Shown in pieces: positions 35,357 through 45,321 of a DNA stretch of 63,697 bases; the first letter of the stretch is position 1, and every line of letters starts with the position of its first letter. Origin of the DNA: Streptococcus cristatus. GTDB taxonomy: Bacteria > Bacillota > Bacilli > Lactobacillales > Streptococcaceae. The position numbers and the translations under genes are program-made. The notes under the pieces were generated by a model. That model was not told the origin of the DNA, did not search any database, and worked only from the letters and a program-made list of their open reading frames with translations. The DNA lies in the NCBI RefSeq assembly GCF_003943465.1, contig NZ_RJPR01000007.1:35099-98795 (forward strand), read 5' to 3'.

Positions 35357-36208
35357 ATGGCAACGATTCAATGGTTTCCGGGGCACATGTCCAAGGCTCG
35401 GAGACAGGTTCAAGAAAGTATTAAATTTGTAGATTTTGTGACGATTTTGGTGGATGCGAGGTTGCCCTTGTCCAGTCAAAATCCCATGTTGACTAAAATT
35501 GTTGGGGATAAGCCTAAGTTGTTGATTTTAAATAAAGCCGACTTAGCGGATCCAAACTTAACCAAGGAATGGCAGGCCTATTTTGAAAGTCAGGGAATCA
35601 AAACGTTGGCTATTAACTCTAAGGAACAATCTGCAGTTAAAAAAGTGACCGAAGCAGCTAAGAAATTAATGGCTGATAAGCTAGCTCGCCAGCGGGAAAG
35701 AGGAATTCAAATCGAAACCTTGCGGACCATGATTATCGGGATTCCCAATGCTGGAAAGTCAACGCTGATGAACCGGCTAGCTGGTAAGAAAATTGCTATA
35801 GTCGGCAATAAACCAGGGGTCACCAAAGGTCAGCAGTGGCTCAAGTCCAATAAGGATTTGGAAATTCTAGACACACCGGGGATTCTTTGGCCAAAATTTG
35901 AAGATGAAATGGTGGCTTTGAAACTCGCTTTGACGGGCGCTATCAAGGATAATTTGCTACCCATGGATGAGGTCACGATTTTCGGACTCAATTATTTCAA
36001 AGAGCATTATCCCAAGGCACTGCAGGAGCGCTTTAAGCAGCTGGATTTAGAGCTGGAAGCGCCAGATATGATTATGGATATGACCAAAAAACTGGGCTTC
36101 AGAGAGGACTACGATCGTTTTTACAGTCTCTTTGTCAAGGAAGTGCGTGATGGGCGCTTAGGTCGCTATACACTGGATACATTGGAGGAATTGGATGGCC
36201 ACGATTAA
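35357..36208 (+). CDS. rbgA: Ribosome biogenesis GTPase RbgA (YlqF)
   Basis: A 283-residue circularly permuted GTPase. G4 (LNKADLAD) comes first, then G1 ([12 protein letters not shown]), G2 and G3 ([10 protein letters not shown]), followed by a C-terminal RNA-binding helical domain. The N-terminal [11 protein letters not shown] is a family hallmark. It promotes a late step of 50S assembly. It overlaps rnhB by 14 nt. Confidence 0.95.
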   Translation: MATIQWFPGHMSKARRQVQESIKFVDFVTILVDARLPLSSQNPMLTKIVGDKPKLLILNKADLADPNLTKEWQAYFESQGIKTLAINSKEQSAVKKVTEAAKKLMADKLARQRERGIQIETLRTMIIGIPNAGKSTLMNRLAGKKIAIVGNKPGVTKGQQWLKSNKDLEILDTPGILWPKFEDEMVALKLALTGAIKDNLLPMDEVTIFGLNYFKEHYPKALQERFKQLDLELEAPDMIMDMTKKLGFREDYDRFYSLFVKEVRDGRLGRYTLDTLEELDGHD

Positions 36209-36962
36209 GGAAATCCAAGAGCAACTGGCTCAAGTTTCTGATTTGCAGGATCCGCTTTTTAAGACTTTAAAGCAGGATGAGCGAAGCAGTGTTCAAAAGC
36301 TCTTACTCAAGCGCCAAAAAGAAATCCAAGCAGAGCTAGATGAAGACTTACGCCTAGAGTACATGCTGCGCTATGAAAAAGAACTCTATAGTCAAGGATT
36401 TCAGGCGATTGCTGGCATTGATGAAGTCGGACGAGGTCCCTTAGCTGGTCCAGTAGTCGCAGCAGCAGTCATTCTGCCTCCTAACTGCAAAATAAAAGGT
36501 CTGAATGACAGTAAAAAGATTCCCAAGAAAAAACATGAGGAAATTTATCAAGCAGTGCTAGATCAGGCTTTAGCCGTTGGCTTGGGCATTATGGACAATC
36601 AAACGATTGATCGAGTCAATATCTATGAAGCGACTAAGCTAGCCATGATAGAAGCTGTAGCCCAGCTAAAAATTAAGCCAAATTACCTCTTGATTGACGC
36701 GATGAAGTTAGACTTGCCCTTGCCCCAGCAGTCCATTATCAAGGGTGATGCTAATTCTCTGTCCATCGCTGCGGCTTCTATCGTAGCCAAGGTGACGAGG
36801 GACAAGATGATGGCGGAATTTGATCAGATTTATCCAGGCTATGACTTTGCCCAAAATGCCGGCTATGGCACCAAGCTACATCTGGAAGGACTGGAAAAAT
36901 ACGGTATCACACCGATTCACCGCAGAAGCTTTGAACCGATCAAATCTATGACAAGTTCATAA
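36195..36962 (+). CDS. rnhB: Ribonuclease HII
   Basis: A 255-residue RNase HII. The catalytic DE pair is in [15 protein letters not shown] (Asp76, Glu77), with [12 protein letters not shown] (third acidic residue) and [14 protein letters not shown] following. The N-terminal 70-residue helical extension is normal for Gram-positive RnhB. It cleaves RNA of RNA-DNA hybrids and single misincorporated ribonucleotides. Translationally coupled to rbgA. Confidence 0.95.
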   Translation: MATIKEIQEQLAQVSDLQDPLFKTLKQDERSSVQKLLLKRQKEIQAELDEDLRLEYMLRYEKELYSQGFQAIAGIDEVGRGPLAGPVVAAAVILPPNCKIKGLNDSKKIPKKKHEEIYQAVLDQALAVGLGIMDNQTIDRVNIYEATKLAMIEAVAQLKIKPNYLLIDAMKLDLPLPQQSIIKGDANSLSIAAASIVAKVTRDKMMAEFDQIYPGYDFAQNAGYGTKLHLEGLEKYGITPIHRRSFEPIKSMTSS

Positions 36963-36990
36963 GAAATCCTAATCTTTTGAGGAGACAAGT

Positions 36991-37554
36991 ATGACTAGCG
37001 AATACCAAAAAATGATTGCGGGAGAGATTTACCGACCACAAGACGAAGATTTAAGAAAAATTAGAGCCCGATCCAAAGAATTTCAATATCGTTTTAACCA
37101 AGAGCAAGACAGCGACAAGAGAAGTGCTATTATCAAAGAATGGTTTGGCAGCACAGGGGAGAATCTTGCTATGAAGCCAGATTTGGTTTGCGACTACGGA
37201 ATTAACATTCATTTAGGAGAAAATTTTTGTTCTAACTGGAACCTGACTATGCTGGATGTCTGTCCTATTACCATTGGAAAGAATGCCATGCTGGGTCCCA
37301 ATTGCCAGTTTCTGACACCGCTGCATCCGCTTGATCCAGTGGAACGAAATTCCGGTATTGAATACGGGGCGCCGATTAAGATTGGTGACAATTTCTGGGC
37401 TGGTGGTGGCGTAACGATTCTGCCAGGCGTGACGCTGGGAGATAATGTCGTAGTTGGAGCTGGTGCAGTGGTGACTAAATCATTCAGCGATAACGTAGTC
37501 CTAGCCGGCAATCCTGCTAAGATTATTAAGGAAATTCCTGTTCATGAAGAATAG
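36991..37554 (+). CDS. Sugar O-acetyltransferase (maltose O-acetyltransferase-like)
   Basis: A 187-residue left-handed beta-helix acetyltransferase. The N-terminal Mac domain has MIAGEIYRPQDEDL. The hexapeptide repeats include NIHLGENF, IGKNAMLGPNC, IGDNFWAGGGVTILPGVTLG and NVVVGAGAVVTKSF; the catalytic His is in LTPLHPLDP. It acetylates maltose, glucose or a related sugar with acetyl-CoA. It ends just before the dprA promoter. Confidence 0.88.
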   Translation: MTSEYQKMIAGEIYRPQDEDLRKIRARSKEFQYRFNQEQDSDKRSAIIKEWFGSTGENLAMKPDLVCDYGINIHLGENFCSNWNLTMLDVCPITIGKNAMLGPNCQFLTPLHPLDPVERNSGIEYGAPIKIGDNFWAGGGVTILPGVTLGDNVVVGAGAVVTKSFSDNVVLAGNPAKIIKEIPVHEE

Positions 37555-37597
37555 AAGAACTCAACCATTTTCTCAAGCATTAATCGAATAAGAAACA

Positions 37598-37623
37598 AGG
37601 AACTGTATTGCAGTTCTTTTTTT
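37598..37623 (+). terminator. Intrinsic terminator before dprA
   Basis: GAACTG (37600-37605) pairs with CAGTTC (37611-37616) around a 5-nt loop, followed by seven T. It insulates dprA from upstream transcription. Confidence 0.7.
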
Positions 37624-37632
37624 GAACTTTTT

Positions 37633-37640
37633 TACGAATA
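37633..37640 (+). promoter_or_regulatory. ComX/SigX combox of dprA
   Basis: A perfect TACGAATA preceded by a T-rich stretch, 19 nt before the dprA ATG. This is the competence-specific SigX recognition element. A near-copy (ATCGAATAAGAAA) lies about 50 nt upstream at 37582-37594. Confidence 0.85.
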
Positions 37641-37659
37641 AGAAAGTGAGGTGATAAAA

Positions 37660-38502
37660 ATGAATAATTTTGAAATTTATAAAATGAAAAAAGCTGGCTT
37701 AACCAATCAACAGGTCTTAAATATCTTGAGATATGCAGAAAATAAAGAGGGAGAGCTATCTTTGCGAGACAAGGCCGTCGTCTCTGAGTGCCGCAATCCC
37801 GCACTCTTTATGGAAAAGTACAAGCGACTTGATCTACCAGCTTTGAAAGAAGAATTTGAACGTTTTCCGTCCTTTTCAATCTTGGATGATGTGTATCCTT
37901 GGGATCTATGCGAGATTTACGATGCACCGACTTTGCTATTTTATCAAGGAAATCTAAACTTGCTAGAAATGCCCAAGATAGCCATTGTCGGTAGTCGAGA
38001 CAGCAGTAAGCAGGGCAATGCTGCTGTGCAGAAAATCATCAAGGAGTTGAATAATGAGCTGGTTATCGTCAGCGGTTTGGCTCGTGGGATTGATACCGTG
38101 GCCCACATGGCTGCCCTGCAAAATGGTGGCCAAACTATTGCTGTCATTGGGACGGGACTAGATGTCTTCTATCCCAAGGCCAATCAAAAACTGCAGGCTT
38201 ATATTGGCAAAAATCATTTATTGCTGACGGAGTATGGGCCGGGTGAGCAACCCTTGAAATTTCATTTTCCAGAGCGGAATCGTATCATCGCTGGTCTCTG
38301 TCGAGGCGTCATTGTGGCGGAAGCAAAGATGCGCTCAGGCAGTCTGATTACTTGTGAGCGGGCAATGGAAGAGGGGCGGGATGTCTTTGCCATTCCAGGG
38401 TCAATTTTGGATGGGAAATCTGACGGTTGCCATCATTTGATTCAAGAGGGGGCAAAGTGCATCACATCAGGTTCTGACGTCCTTTCTGAGTTCAAATTTT
38501 AA
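37660..38502 (+). CDS. dprA: DNA-processing protein DprA
   Basis: A 280-residue protein with a Rossmann-type DNA-binding core. Motifs are VGSRDSSKQGNAAVQ, VSGLARGIDTVAHMAAL, GTGLDVFYP, FHFPERNRIIAGL and KMRSGSLITCERAMEEGRDVFAIPG. The N-terminal SAM-like part is short. It loads RecA on incoming single-stranded DNA during transformation and helps shut off competence through ComE in pneumococcus. ATG 37660 is chosen because GAGG is 9 nt upstream; GTG 37651 is adjacent to it. Confidence 0.95.
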   Translation: MNNFEIYKMKKAGLTNQQVLNILRYAENKEGELSLRDKAVVSECRNPALFMEKYKRLDLPALKEEFERFPSFSILDDVYPWDLCEIYDAPTLLFYQGNLNLLEMPKIAIVGSRDSSKQGNAAVQKIIKELNNELVIVSGLARGIDTVAHMAALQNGGQTIAVIGTGLDVFYPKANQKLQAYIGKNHLLLTEYGPGEQPLKFHFPERNRIIAGLCRGVIVAEAKMRSGSLITCERAMEEGRDVFAIPGSILDGKSDGCHHLIQEGAKCITSGSDVLSEFKF

Positions 38503-38595
38503 AATAAGTTTTCCTATAGAAATAGTTACGAGTTGACATCTATCAAAAAATAGTTTACACTCTATGAGATTTATTTCTTATAGAAGGTGTCTAAT

Positions 38596-40680
38596 TTGGT
38601 AACAAAAACAAAGAAAAAGTCTGCGGTCAAGAAGAATCTTGTCATCGTAGAGTCGCCTGCCAAGGCAAAAACAATAGAAAAATATCTGGGACGAAACTAT
38701 AAGGTTCTGGCCAGTGTGGGGCATATTCGCGACCTGAAAAAGTCTACCATGTCCGTCGATTTTGAGAACAACTATGAGCCACAATACATTAATATTCGTG
38801 GTAAAGGTCCTTTGATTAATGACTTAAAAAAGGAAGCAAAGAAAGCCAAGCAAGTCTTTCTGGCGAGTGACCCGGACCGCGAAGGAGAAGCTATTTCTTG
38901 GCATCTGGCTCATATTCTTGATCTAGATGAAAAAGAGAAAAACCGTGTCGTCTTCAATGAAATCACAAAAGATGCGGTCAAGAATGCTTTTAAAGAGCCG
39001 CGTCAAATTGATATGGATTTGGTCAATGCCCAGCAAGCTCGTCGGGTTTTGGACCGTTTGGTTGGTTACTCCATTTCTCCGATTCTTTGGAAGAAAGTTA
39101 AAAAAGGCCTGTCAGCTGGTCGGGTGCAGTCTGTCGCCCTCAAGCTGATTATCGATCGGGAAAATGAAATCAACGCCTTCAAACCAGAAGAATACTGGAC
39201 GATTGACGGAACTTTCAAGAAAGGAACTCGTCAGTTTCAGGCCAGCTTCTATGGTATGAATGGTAAAAAGATGAAGCTGACCAACAACGATGAGGTCAAA
39301 GAAGTTCTGTCTCACCTCAAGGGTGATAACTTTACAGTCGACAGTGTCGAAAAGAAAGAGCGTCGACGCAATGCTCCGCTGCCCTACACGACTTCCTCTA
39401 TGCAGCAGGATGCCGCTAATAAGATTAATTTCCGAACTCGTAAGACCATGATGGTGGCTCAGCAGCTCTATGAAGGGATTAATATCGGTTCTGGCGTACA
39501 AGGTCTGATTACGTATATGCGTACCGACTCGACTCGTATCAGCCCAGTAGCGCAGAATGAAGCAGCTAGCTTTATTACGGATAAATTTGGTGCTAAATAT
39601 TCTAGACATGGCAGTAAGGTGAAAAATGCTTCGGGTGCCCAAGATGCCCATGAGGCTATTCGTCCTTCCAGCGTTTTCAATACTCCAGAAAGCATCGCAA
39701 AGTATCTGGATAAGGATCAGCTTAAGCTCTATACGCTGATTTGGAACCGTTTTGTAGCCAGTCAAATGACAGCAGCAGTCTTTGATACAATGAATGTTAA
39801 GCTGGGGCAAAATGGTGTCCAATTTGCTGCCAACGGCAGTCAGGTCAAGTTTGATGGCTATCTGGCTATTTACAACGACTCTGACAAGAATAAAATGTTG
39901 CCAGATATGGAAAAGGGTGATACCGTCAAGCGTGTCAATACCAATCCAGAACAGCACTTTACGCAACCACCTGCACGTTATTCTGAAGCGACTCTTATCA
40001 AAACTTTGGAAGAAAATGGTGTTGGCCGGCCGTCTACCTATGCACCGACCATTGAAACCATTCAGAAACGATATTACGTTAAACTGGTTTCCAAGCGCTT
40101 TGAGCCGACAGAATTGGGTGAGATTGTTAATTCTCTGATTGTCGAATTCTTCCCAGACATCGTAAATGTGAAATTTACAGCCGAAATGGAAGCAAAACTG
40201 GATGATGTAGAAGTTGGCAAAGAGCAGTGGCAGAAGATTATTGATGAATTTTACAAACCTTTTGAAAAGGAAGTGGCTAAAGCTGAGTCTGAAATGGAAA
40301 AAATCCAAATCAAGGATGAGCCAGCCGGTTTTGACTGTGAAGTCTGTGGCAGTCCCATGGTCATCAAGTTGGGGAGATTTGGCAAATTCTATGCCTGCAG
40401 CAATTTCCCAGATTGTCGTCACACTCAGGCTATCGTCAAGGAAATCGGCGTGACCTGCCCACAGTGCCAAAAAGGTCAAGTTATCGAGCGTAAGACTAAA
40501 CGAAATCGCATTTTCTACGGCTGTGATCGTTATCCAGACTGTGATTTTACATCTTGGGACAAGCCCGTTGGACGCAACTGTCCAAAATGCGACCACTATC
40601 TAGTTGAAAAGAAAGTTCGCGGTGGTGGTAAGCAAGTGGTCTGCAGCAATGGCGACTATCAAGAAGAAAAAGTGAAATAG
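38596..40680 (+). CDS. topA: DNA topoisomerase I
   Basis: A 694-residue type IA topoisomerase. The Toprim domain has [17 protein letters not shown] and [15 protein letters not shown]. The active-site Tyr is in [13 protein letters not shown] (about residue 307). The C-terminus has two complete four-Cys zinc ribbons (CEVCGSP...CSNFPDC; CPQCQKG...CDRYPDC) and a third, partial one. It relaxes negative supercoils. The start is TTG at 38596, supported by AAGGTG at good spacing. It follows dprA by 93 nt. Confidence 0.95.
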   Translation: MVTKTKKKSAVKKNLVIVESPAKAKTIEKYLGRNYKVLASVGHIRDLKKSTMSVDFENNYEPQYINIRGKGPLINDLKKEAKKAKQVFLASDPDREGEAISWHLAHILDLDEKEKNRVVFNEITKDAVKNAFKEPRQIDMDLVNAQQARRVLDRLVGYSISPILWKKVKKGLSAGRVQSVALKLIIDRENEINAFKPEEYWTIDGTFKKGTRQFQASFYGMNGKKMKLTNNDEVKEVLSHLKGDNFTVDSVEKKERRRNAPLPYTTSSMQQDAANKINFRTRKTMMVAQQLYEGINIGSGVQGLITYMRTDSTRISPVAQNEAASFITDKFGAKYSRHGSKVKNASGAQDAHEAIRPSSVFNTPESIAKYLDKDQLKLYTLIWNRFVASQMTAAVFDTMNVKLGQNGVQFAANGSQVKFDGYLAIYNDSDKNKMLPDMEKGDTVKRVNTNPEQHFTQPPARYSEATLIKTLEENGVGRPSTYAPTIETIQKRYYVKLVSKRFEPTELGEIVNSLIVEFFPDIVNVKFTAEMEAKLDDVEVGKEQWQKIIDEFYKPFEKEVAKAESEMEKIQIKDEPAGFDCEVCGSPMVIKLGRFGKFYACSNFPDCRHTQAIVKEIGVTCPQCQKGQVIERKTKRNRIFYGCDRYPDCDFTSWDKPVGRNCPKCDHYLVEKKVRGGGKQVVCSNGDYQEEKVK

Positions 40681-40719
40681 TTGTATTGTTCAATCTATTT
40701 AAAAAATAAGGAACAGGCT

Positions 40720-41220
40720 ATGATGGATAAATTTGCAGAGTTTCTCAAAATCGCGTCTCAACTGAATAAGATGGGAATTATTCCACTGCTGATGGGTTCT
40801 CTAGGTCTGGAACAGGTTACTGGAAAGGACTGGCAAGCGCGCGATATCGACATTCACGTTCACGGTGATGAGCGTGGCTGGGAAGCACCTGATGAAGAGC
40901 GTATTTACGATATGGATAAGATTGAACCCATGATGGAGCGCTTGGGCTATCGTTTGGTCGACCTGCACGAGCATGAATTCCAAAAAGAAGATTTGTCTGT
41001 TGAGTTTGGGGTCATGGAGACTTTGGAGTCCTTCTCAGGTGTGCCAATAGCGGAGCTGACTCGGAGAGAAGTTGAAGATGTTGAGTTTCTACTTCCGACT
41101 CCAGAGCAATTTCTGGCGATCTACCGTGCCTCTTCCCAAGATTCTTACCGAAATGATAATAACAATCATAAGGATTTTGCTAAGATTGCTTATTTAGAGG
41201 AGATGTTAAAAGCAAAGTGA
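40720..41220 (+). CDS. Nucleotidyltransferase-like hypothetical protein
   Basis: A 166-residue protein. Its N-terminal half (LLMGSLGLEQV...RDIDIHVHGD) looks like a minimal nucleotidyltransferase fold with a G-S pair followed by D-x-D, as in MNT/DUF6036-like proteins. Homologues are sometimes mislabelled phosphoribosylanthranilate isomerase. AAGGAA precedes the ATG at 40720. It overlaps the next gene by 4 nt. Function unknown. Confidence 0.7.
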   Translation: MMDKFAEFLKIASQLNKMGIIPLLMGSLGLEQVTGKDWQARDIDIHVHGDERGWEAPDEERIYDMDKIEPMMERLGYRLVDLHEHEFQKEDLSVEFGVMETLESFSGVPIAELTRREVEDVEFLLPTPEQFLAIYRASSQDSYRNDNNNHKDFAKIAYLEEMLKAK

Positions 41221-42152
41221 TTAAGAAAATAATTAGTGTACTGTTTTCCATTCTCGCATTATTTATCTTGTCTGCATGTAACAACAGAGTCGATCGTGAT
41301 TTAGCTAAAACAGCTATTTCAAACATTCGTTCTGTAGTAGAAGCTGCAGGGTTAGAAGCAGAAGGATACTCGACAGCTGATACCTTTGGATATTATGGAT
41401 CTCCGTTTTACGTTGAAGGAAATAAGAAATTTGTTGATGTCTATGTGGATTTTGAAAAAGATTACGTTGAGAGCACTCCAGTCCTTAAATACAATCCGAG
41501 GCTTAAAGAAGTTGAAAAGAAAAAATTCTTTGGTTTTTCCAAGAAAACAGTCTACCGTTTAGAAATGGAGTATGTTTCTGGTGATGACAACTATGATCGG
41601 CTTAAGGAAGCTTATAATATATTACTTCAAAGTGGTAGCTTAACTTCAACATATTTAAGCGATGATGCGATTAGAAAACTTTATATTAAAAACTCAATTG
41701 AATTGGACAAATTTGACTCGAGTTATTCATTGGTGCCCAAAAAAGAATATAGCGGTAATCCGAGAACTCATCTTGAAGAGCAAGAGAAAAGGGAAGCGAT
41801 TTTGAAGAGGGATGTCAAAGAACTAACTCCGTTAATCAAGGACTTAGGCCCAAGTAGAGTCAACAATCTCAATGAAGAGACTCTTGTTCGCAATCGCGAT
41901 ACTCTCTTAAAAAGAGTCGCTAATAATCGTTCGACTTTTAGCATTAGAATACAAATCGATATAGATCAGGTACGAAAACAAAACCTACAAGTAACTAATG
42001 AAGATATTGACAATTGGACTGATTCTGATTTTGAATACTTACTTGCTCAAATACTTCAAATCGATAAACTACCTAAGAATACTGAAGTACGTTTTATTAT
42101 GAAATATGGAAGCAAACTGAATTGGAAGACATTCAGTTTTGATAAAGAATAA
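41217..42152 (+). CDS. Hypothetical lipoprotein
   Basis: A 311-residue protein starting at GTG within the stop of the preceding gene (GTGA overlap). The signal peptide has the core VLFSILALFILSA and lipobox LSAC, with Cys near residue 21. The mature region is Asp/Lys-rich with no motif I recognise. It would be lipid-anchored on the cell surface. A terminator follows. The coupling to a cytosolic nucleotidyltransferase-like protein is unexplained. Confidence 0.7.
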   Translation: MIKKIISVLFSILALFILSACNNRVDRDLAKTAISNIRSVVEAAGLEAEGYSTADTFGYYGSPFYVEGNKKFVDVYVDFEKDYVESTPVLKYNPRLKEVEKKKFFGFSKKTVYRLEMEYVSGDDNYDRLKEAYNILLQSGSLTSTYLSDDAIRKLYIKNSIELDKFDSSYSLVPKKEYSGNPRTHLEEQEKREAILKRDVKELTPLIKDLGPSRVNNLNEETLVRNRDTLLKRVANNRSTFSIRIQIDIDQVRKQNLQVTNEDIDNWTDSDFEYLLAQILQIDKLPKNTEVRFIMKYGSKLNWKTFSFDKE

Positions 42153-42158
42153 TTTTGG

Positions 42159-42193
42159 AAAGACATTCAGGAATCCTCCTGTCTGTCTTTTTT
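42159..42193 (+). terminator. Intrinsic terminator after the lipoprotein gene
   Basis: AAAGACATTCAGGA (42159-42172) pairs with TCCTGTCTGTCTTT (42177-42190) with one internal mismatch, followed by T residues. Confidence 0.75.
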
Positions 42194-42252
42194 ACTATCT
42201 TTTTGTTATAATGATCAGAGTGAAAATCTAGAAATATCCAAGGGAGAGTATC

Positions 42253-43587
42253 ATGTCATCATCCTATATCAATGTTATCGGTGCTGGTCTGGCTGGCAGT
42301 GAAGCAGCTTACCAGATTGCTAAGCGTGGAATCCCAGTCAAACTCTATGAAATGCGAGGTGTCAAGTCAACGCCTCAACACAAGACTGCAGATTTTGCAG
42401 AATTGGTCTGCTCTAACTCTCTAAGAGGAGATGCGCTGACCAATGCAGTTGGTCTGCTCAAGGAAGAAATGCGGCGGTTGGACTCGGTCATTTTAAGATC
42501 GGCAGAAGCGACTCGGGTGCCAGCAGGTGGTGCTCTAGCGGTTGATAGAGAAGGCTTTTCGCAGATGGTGACTGAGCTAGTATCCAATCATCCACTGATT
42601 GAAGTCATGCGCGAGGAAATCACCGAAATTCCAGAGGAGGCCATTACAGTCATTGCGACAGGACCCTTGACCAGCGATGCTTTGGCAGAAAAAATCCACG
42701 CGCTCAATGGCGGCGACGGATTTTATTTCTACGATGCAGCAGCGCCTATTATCGATGTCAATACCATTGATATGACTAAGGTCTATCTAAAATCCCGCTA
42801 TGACAAGGGGGAAGCAGCCTATCTCAATGCACCTATGACCAAGCAAGAATTTATGGATTTCCATGAGGCTTTGGTCAATGCGGAGGAAGCACCACTTAAT
42901 TCCTTTGAGAAAGAAAAATACTTTGAAGGCTGCATGCCTATTGAAGTTATGGCCAAGCGAGGCATTAAAACCATGCTTTATGGTCCGATGAAGCCGGTTG
43001 GCTTGGAATACCCAGATGATTACCAAGGCCCTCGGGATGGTGAATATAAGACTCCATACGCTGTGGTGCAGCTTCGTCAGGACAATGCAGCGGGCAGTCT
43101 TTACAATATTGTCGGTTTCCAAACTCATCTCAAGTGGGGAGAGCAAAAGCGTGTCTTTCAAATGATTCCTGGCCTTGAAAATGCAGAATTTGTCCGCTAT
43201 GGTGTCATGCACCGTAACTCCTATATGGACTCTCCAAATCTGCTGGAACAGACTTTCCGCTCTAAGAAACAGCCCAATCTTTTCTTTGCAGGTCAAATGA
43301 CTGGAGTTGAAGGGTACGTAGAGTCAGCAGCTTCAGGTCTAGTTGCTGGTATTAACGCTGCTCGACTCTTCAAGGGAGAAGAAGCACTTGTCTTTCCAGA
43401 AACAACAGCTATTGGAAGTCTGCCTCATTATGTTACTCATGCTGACAGCAAGCATTTCCAACCCATGAATGTCAATTTTGGGATTATCAAAGAGCTTGAC
43501 AGCCCTCGAATTCGTGATAAGAAAGAGCGCTATGAGAAGATTGCTGAGCGGGCCTTGCAGGATTTACAGGCTTATCTGGATAAATAA
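42253..43587 (+). CDS. trmFO: Methylenetetrahydrofolate--tRNA-(uracil-5)-methyltransferase TrmFO
   Basis: A 444-residue flavoprotein. The FAD motif is [17 protein letters not shown], and the GidA-like features include [40 protein letters not shown] and [17 protein letters not shown]. It methylates U54 of tRNA using methylene-THF and FADH2. Folate-linked, like fhs earlier in the window, but separately transcribed between terminators. Confidence 0.95.
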   Translation: MSSSYINVIGAGLAGSEAAYQIAKRGIPVKLYEMRGVKSTPQHKTADFAELVCSNSLRGDALTNAVGLLKEEMRRLDSVILRSAEATRVPAGGALAVDREGFSQMVTELVSNHPLIEVMREEITEIPEEAITVIATGPLTSDALAEKIHALNGGDGFYFYDAAAPIIDVNTIDMTKVYLKSRYDKGEAAYLNAPMTKQEFMDFHEALVNAEEAPLNSFEKEKYFEGCMPIEVMAKRGIKTMLYGPMKPVGLEYPDDYQGPRDGEYKTPYAVVQLRQDNAAGSLYNIVGFQTHLKWGEQKRVFQMIPGLENAEFVRYGVMHRNSYMDSPNLLEQTFRSKKQPNLFFAGQMTGVEGYVESAASGLVAGINAARLFKGEEALVFPETTAIGSLPHYVTHADSKHFQPMNVNFGIIKELDSPRIRDKKERYEKIAERALQDLQAYLDK

Positions 43588-43620
43588 TCTATTTTCTATC
43601 ATTATCTAATAAAAATCATT

Positions 43621-43648
43621 AAAAAGTTAGGAATTTCCTAACTTTTTT
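43621..43648 (+). terminator. Intrinsic terminator after trmFO
   Basis: AAAAAGTTAGGAA pairs with TTCCTAACTTTTT, nearly loopless, with a T tail. It may work in both directions. Confidence 0.75.
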
Positions 43649-43702
43649 GCTTAATTTGTGTTATAATAAATAAAAATTTTGAAAATAGAAAGTTTTCTGA
43701 AA

Positions 43703-44527
43703 ATGAATAAATCCTATTTCTATCTTGATATGAAAACTCATGAGTTGGTGGTTCCTTACACCAAACAAAAGCGGCGCGTGCGAGTGCTGCTTCCTAAAAA
43801 TTATGAACAAGATACTGAAAAGACTTATCCTGTCGTTTATTTTCACGATGGTCAAAATGTCCTTTATAGCAAGGAGTCCTTCAGTGGCCATTCTTGGAAA
43901 GTAATCCCGACAATCAAGCGCAATCCCGATATTGAAAAAATGATAGTCGTGGCCATTGACAATGATGGGCCGCGTCGGATGAATGAATATTCAGCATGGA
44001 AGTTCCAAGAGTCCAATATTCCTGGAATGCAATTTGGTGGTAAGGGCACAGAGTACGCTGAGTTCGTCATGGATGTCGTCAAACCTTTTATTGACGAAAA
44101 CTATCGGACGAAGCCTGACCGCCAGCATACAGCTATGATTGGTTCTTCATTGGGTGGCAATATTACCCAGTTTATTGGCATTGAATATCAGGATCAGGTC
44201 GGCTGTCTGGGCGTTTTTTCATCAGCCAACTGGCTCCATCAGGAAGCTTTTGATCGCTATATAGAACGCCAGAAGTTGCACTCTGACCAGCGAGTTTTCA
44301 TCTATGTTGGAACAGAGGAAGCAGATGATACTGACAAGACTCTCATGGCAGGCAATATCAAACAAGCCTACATTGATTCTTCGCTCAGTTATTACCGTCA
44401 GCTGATTGCTGCTGGTGTGGAGCTGGATAATCTCCACATCAAAATCCAGTCAGGAGCGATTCACAATGAAGTGGACTGGGCGGAAAATCTGCCCGACTGT
44501 TTCCGCTTTATCAGTGAAAAGTGGTAG
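43703..44527 (+). CDS. Alpha/beta-hydrolase esterase, enterochelin-esterase-like
   Basis: A 274-residue putative esterase (EstA/D fold). The strand-turn VVYFHDGQNVLY, the nucleophile elbow MIGSSLGGNITQF and the late His in GAIHNEVDWAENLP are visible. There is no signal peptide. It is the first of three genes in a row with a second esterase and an ATP-grasp protein. The ATG at 43703 fits homologues better than an upstream in-frame TTG. Substrate unknown. Confidence 0.8.
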   Translation: MNKSYFYLDMKTHELVVPYTKQKRRVRVLLPKNYEQDTEKTYPVVYFHDGQNVLYSKESFSGHSWKVIPTIKRNPDIEKMIVVAIDNDGPRRMNEYSAWKFQESNIPGMQFGGKGTEYAEFVMDVVKPFIDENYRTKPDRQHTAMIGSSLGGNITQFIGIEYQDQVGCLGVFSSANWLHQEAFDRYIERQKLHSDQRVFIYVGTEEADDTDKTLMAGNIKQAYIDSSLSYYRQLIAAGVELDNLHIKIQSGAIHNEVDWAENLPDCFRFISEKW

Positions 44528-44553
44528 AAAAAGAAGCAAAAAGGAGAAAAGAA

Positions 44554-45294
44554 ATGCATGTAGAATTTTTAAGTCATTGGAGCGGTCATTTGAACCGTGA
44601 AATGTATGTCAATCGTTACGGTCATGCTGGCATTCCAGTGGTAGTCTTTGCTTCATCAGGCGGTTCTCACAATGAATATGCTGATTTCGGCATGATTGAA
44701 GCCTGCTCTTGGTTCATCGAGACAGGGAAGGTGCAATTTTTTACCTTAAGTAGCGTAGATAGCGAAAGCTGGCTGGCGGACTGGAAACATCTCCATGACC
44801 GTGCGGAGATGCACCGTGCTTATGAGCGTTATGTTATTGAAGAAGCAATTCCCTTTATCAAACACAAGACAGGTTGGTTTGACCCAATGATGACGACAGG
44901 TTGCTCTATGGGCGCTTATCATGCCGTCAATTTTTTCCTCCAGCATCCAGATGTTTTCAACAAAGTAATCGCCCTCAGTGGTGTCTATGATGCACGTTTC
45001 TTTGTTGGTGACAATTTGAACGACGAAGCCATTTATCAAAACTCGCCAGCTGACTATATCTGGAACCAAAATGATGGTTGGTTTATTGACCGCTATCGAC
45101 AGGCTGATATTATTGTTTGTACCGGTTTGGGCGACTGGGAGCAGGATGGTCTTCCTTCATTCTATACACTGAAAGAAGCCTGCGAGCACAAACATATTCC
45201 AGCTTGGTTTGCTGAATGGGGCCATGATGTATCCCATGATTGGATTTGGTGGCGCAAACAGATGCCTTATTTCTTGAGCCAGTTAAATCTCTAA
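44554..45294 (+). CDS. Second esterase-family alpha/beta-hydrolase
   Basis: A 246-residue protein of the same putative esterase family but divergent. VVVFASSGGSHNEYADFGMIE is at the N-terminus, the nucleophile elbow is TTGCSMGAYHAVNF, and the late His is in AEWGHDVSHDW. AAGGAG precedes the ATG at 44554. It starts 26 nt after the first esterase. Paired esterases beside an ATP-grasp enzyme suggest a shared small-molecule pathway, not identified. Confidence 0.8.
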   Translation: MHVEFLSHWSGHLNREMYVNRYGHAGIPVVVFASSGGSHNEYADFGMIEACSWFIETGKVQFFTLSSVDSESWLADWKHLHDRAEMHRAYERYVIEEAIPFIKHKTGWFDPMMTTGCSMGAYHAVNFFLQHPDVFNKVIALSGVYDARFFVGDNLNDEAIYQNSPADYIWNQNDGWFIDRYRQADIIVCTGLGDWEQDGLPSFYTLKEACEHKHIPAWFAEWGHDVSHDWIWWRKQMPYFLSQLNL

Positions 45295-45321
45295 AATGTG
45301 AAGTAGAAAGGAAGTCTTACT

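Noticed and set aside
39112..40596. 494-codon open frame antisense to topA
   Set aside because: It lies wholly inside topA on the other strand, has no ribosome-binding site, and its protein looks like a codon-bias shadow. topA itself is unmistakable.
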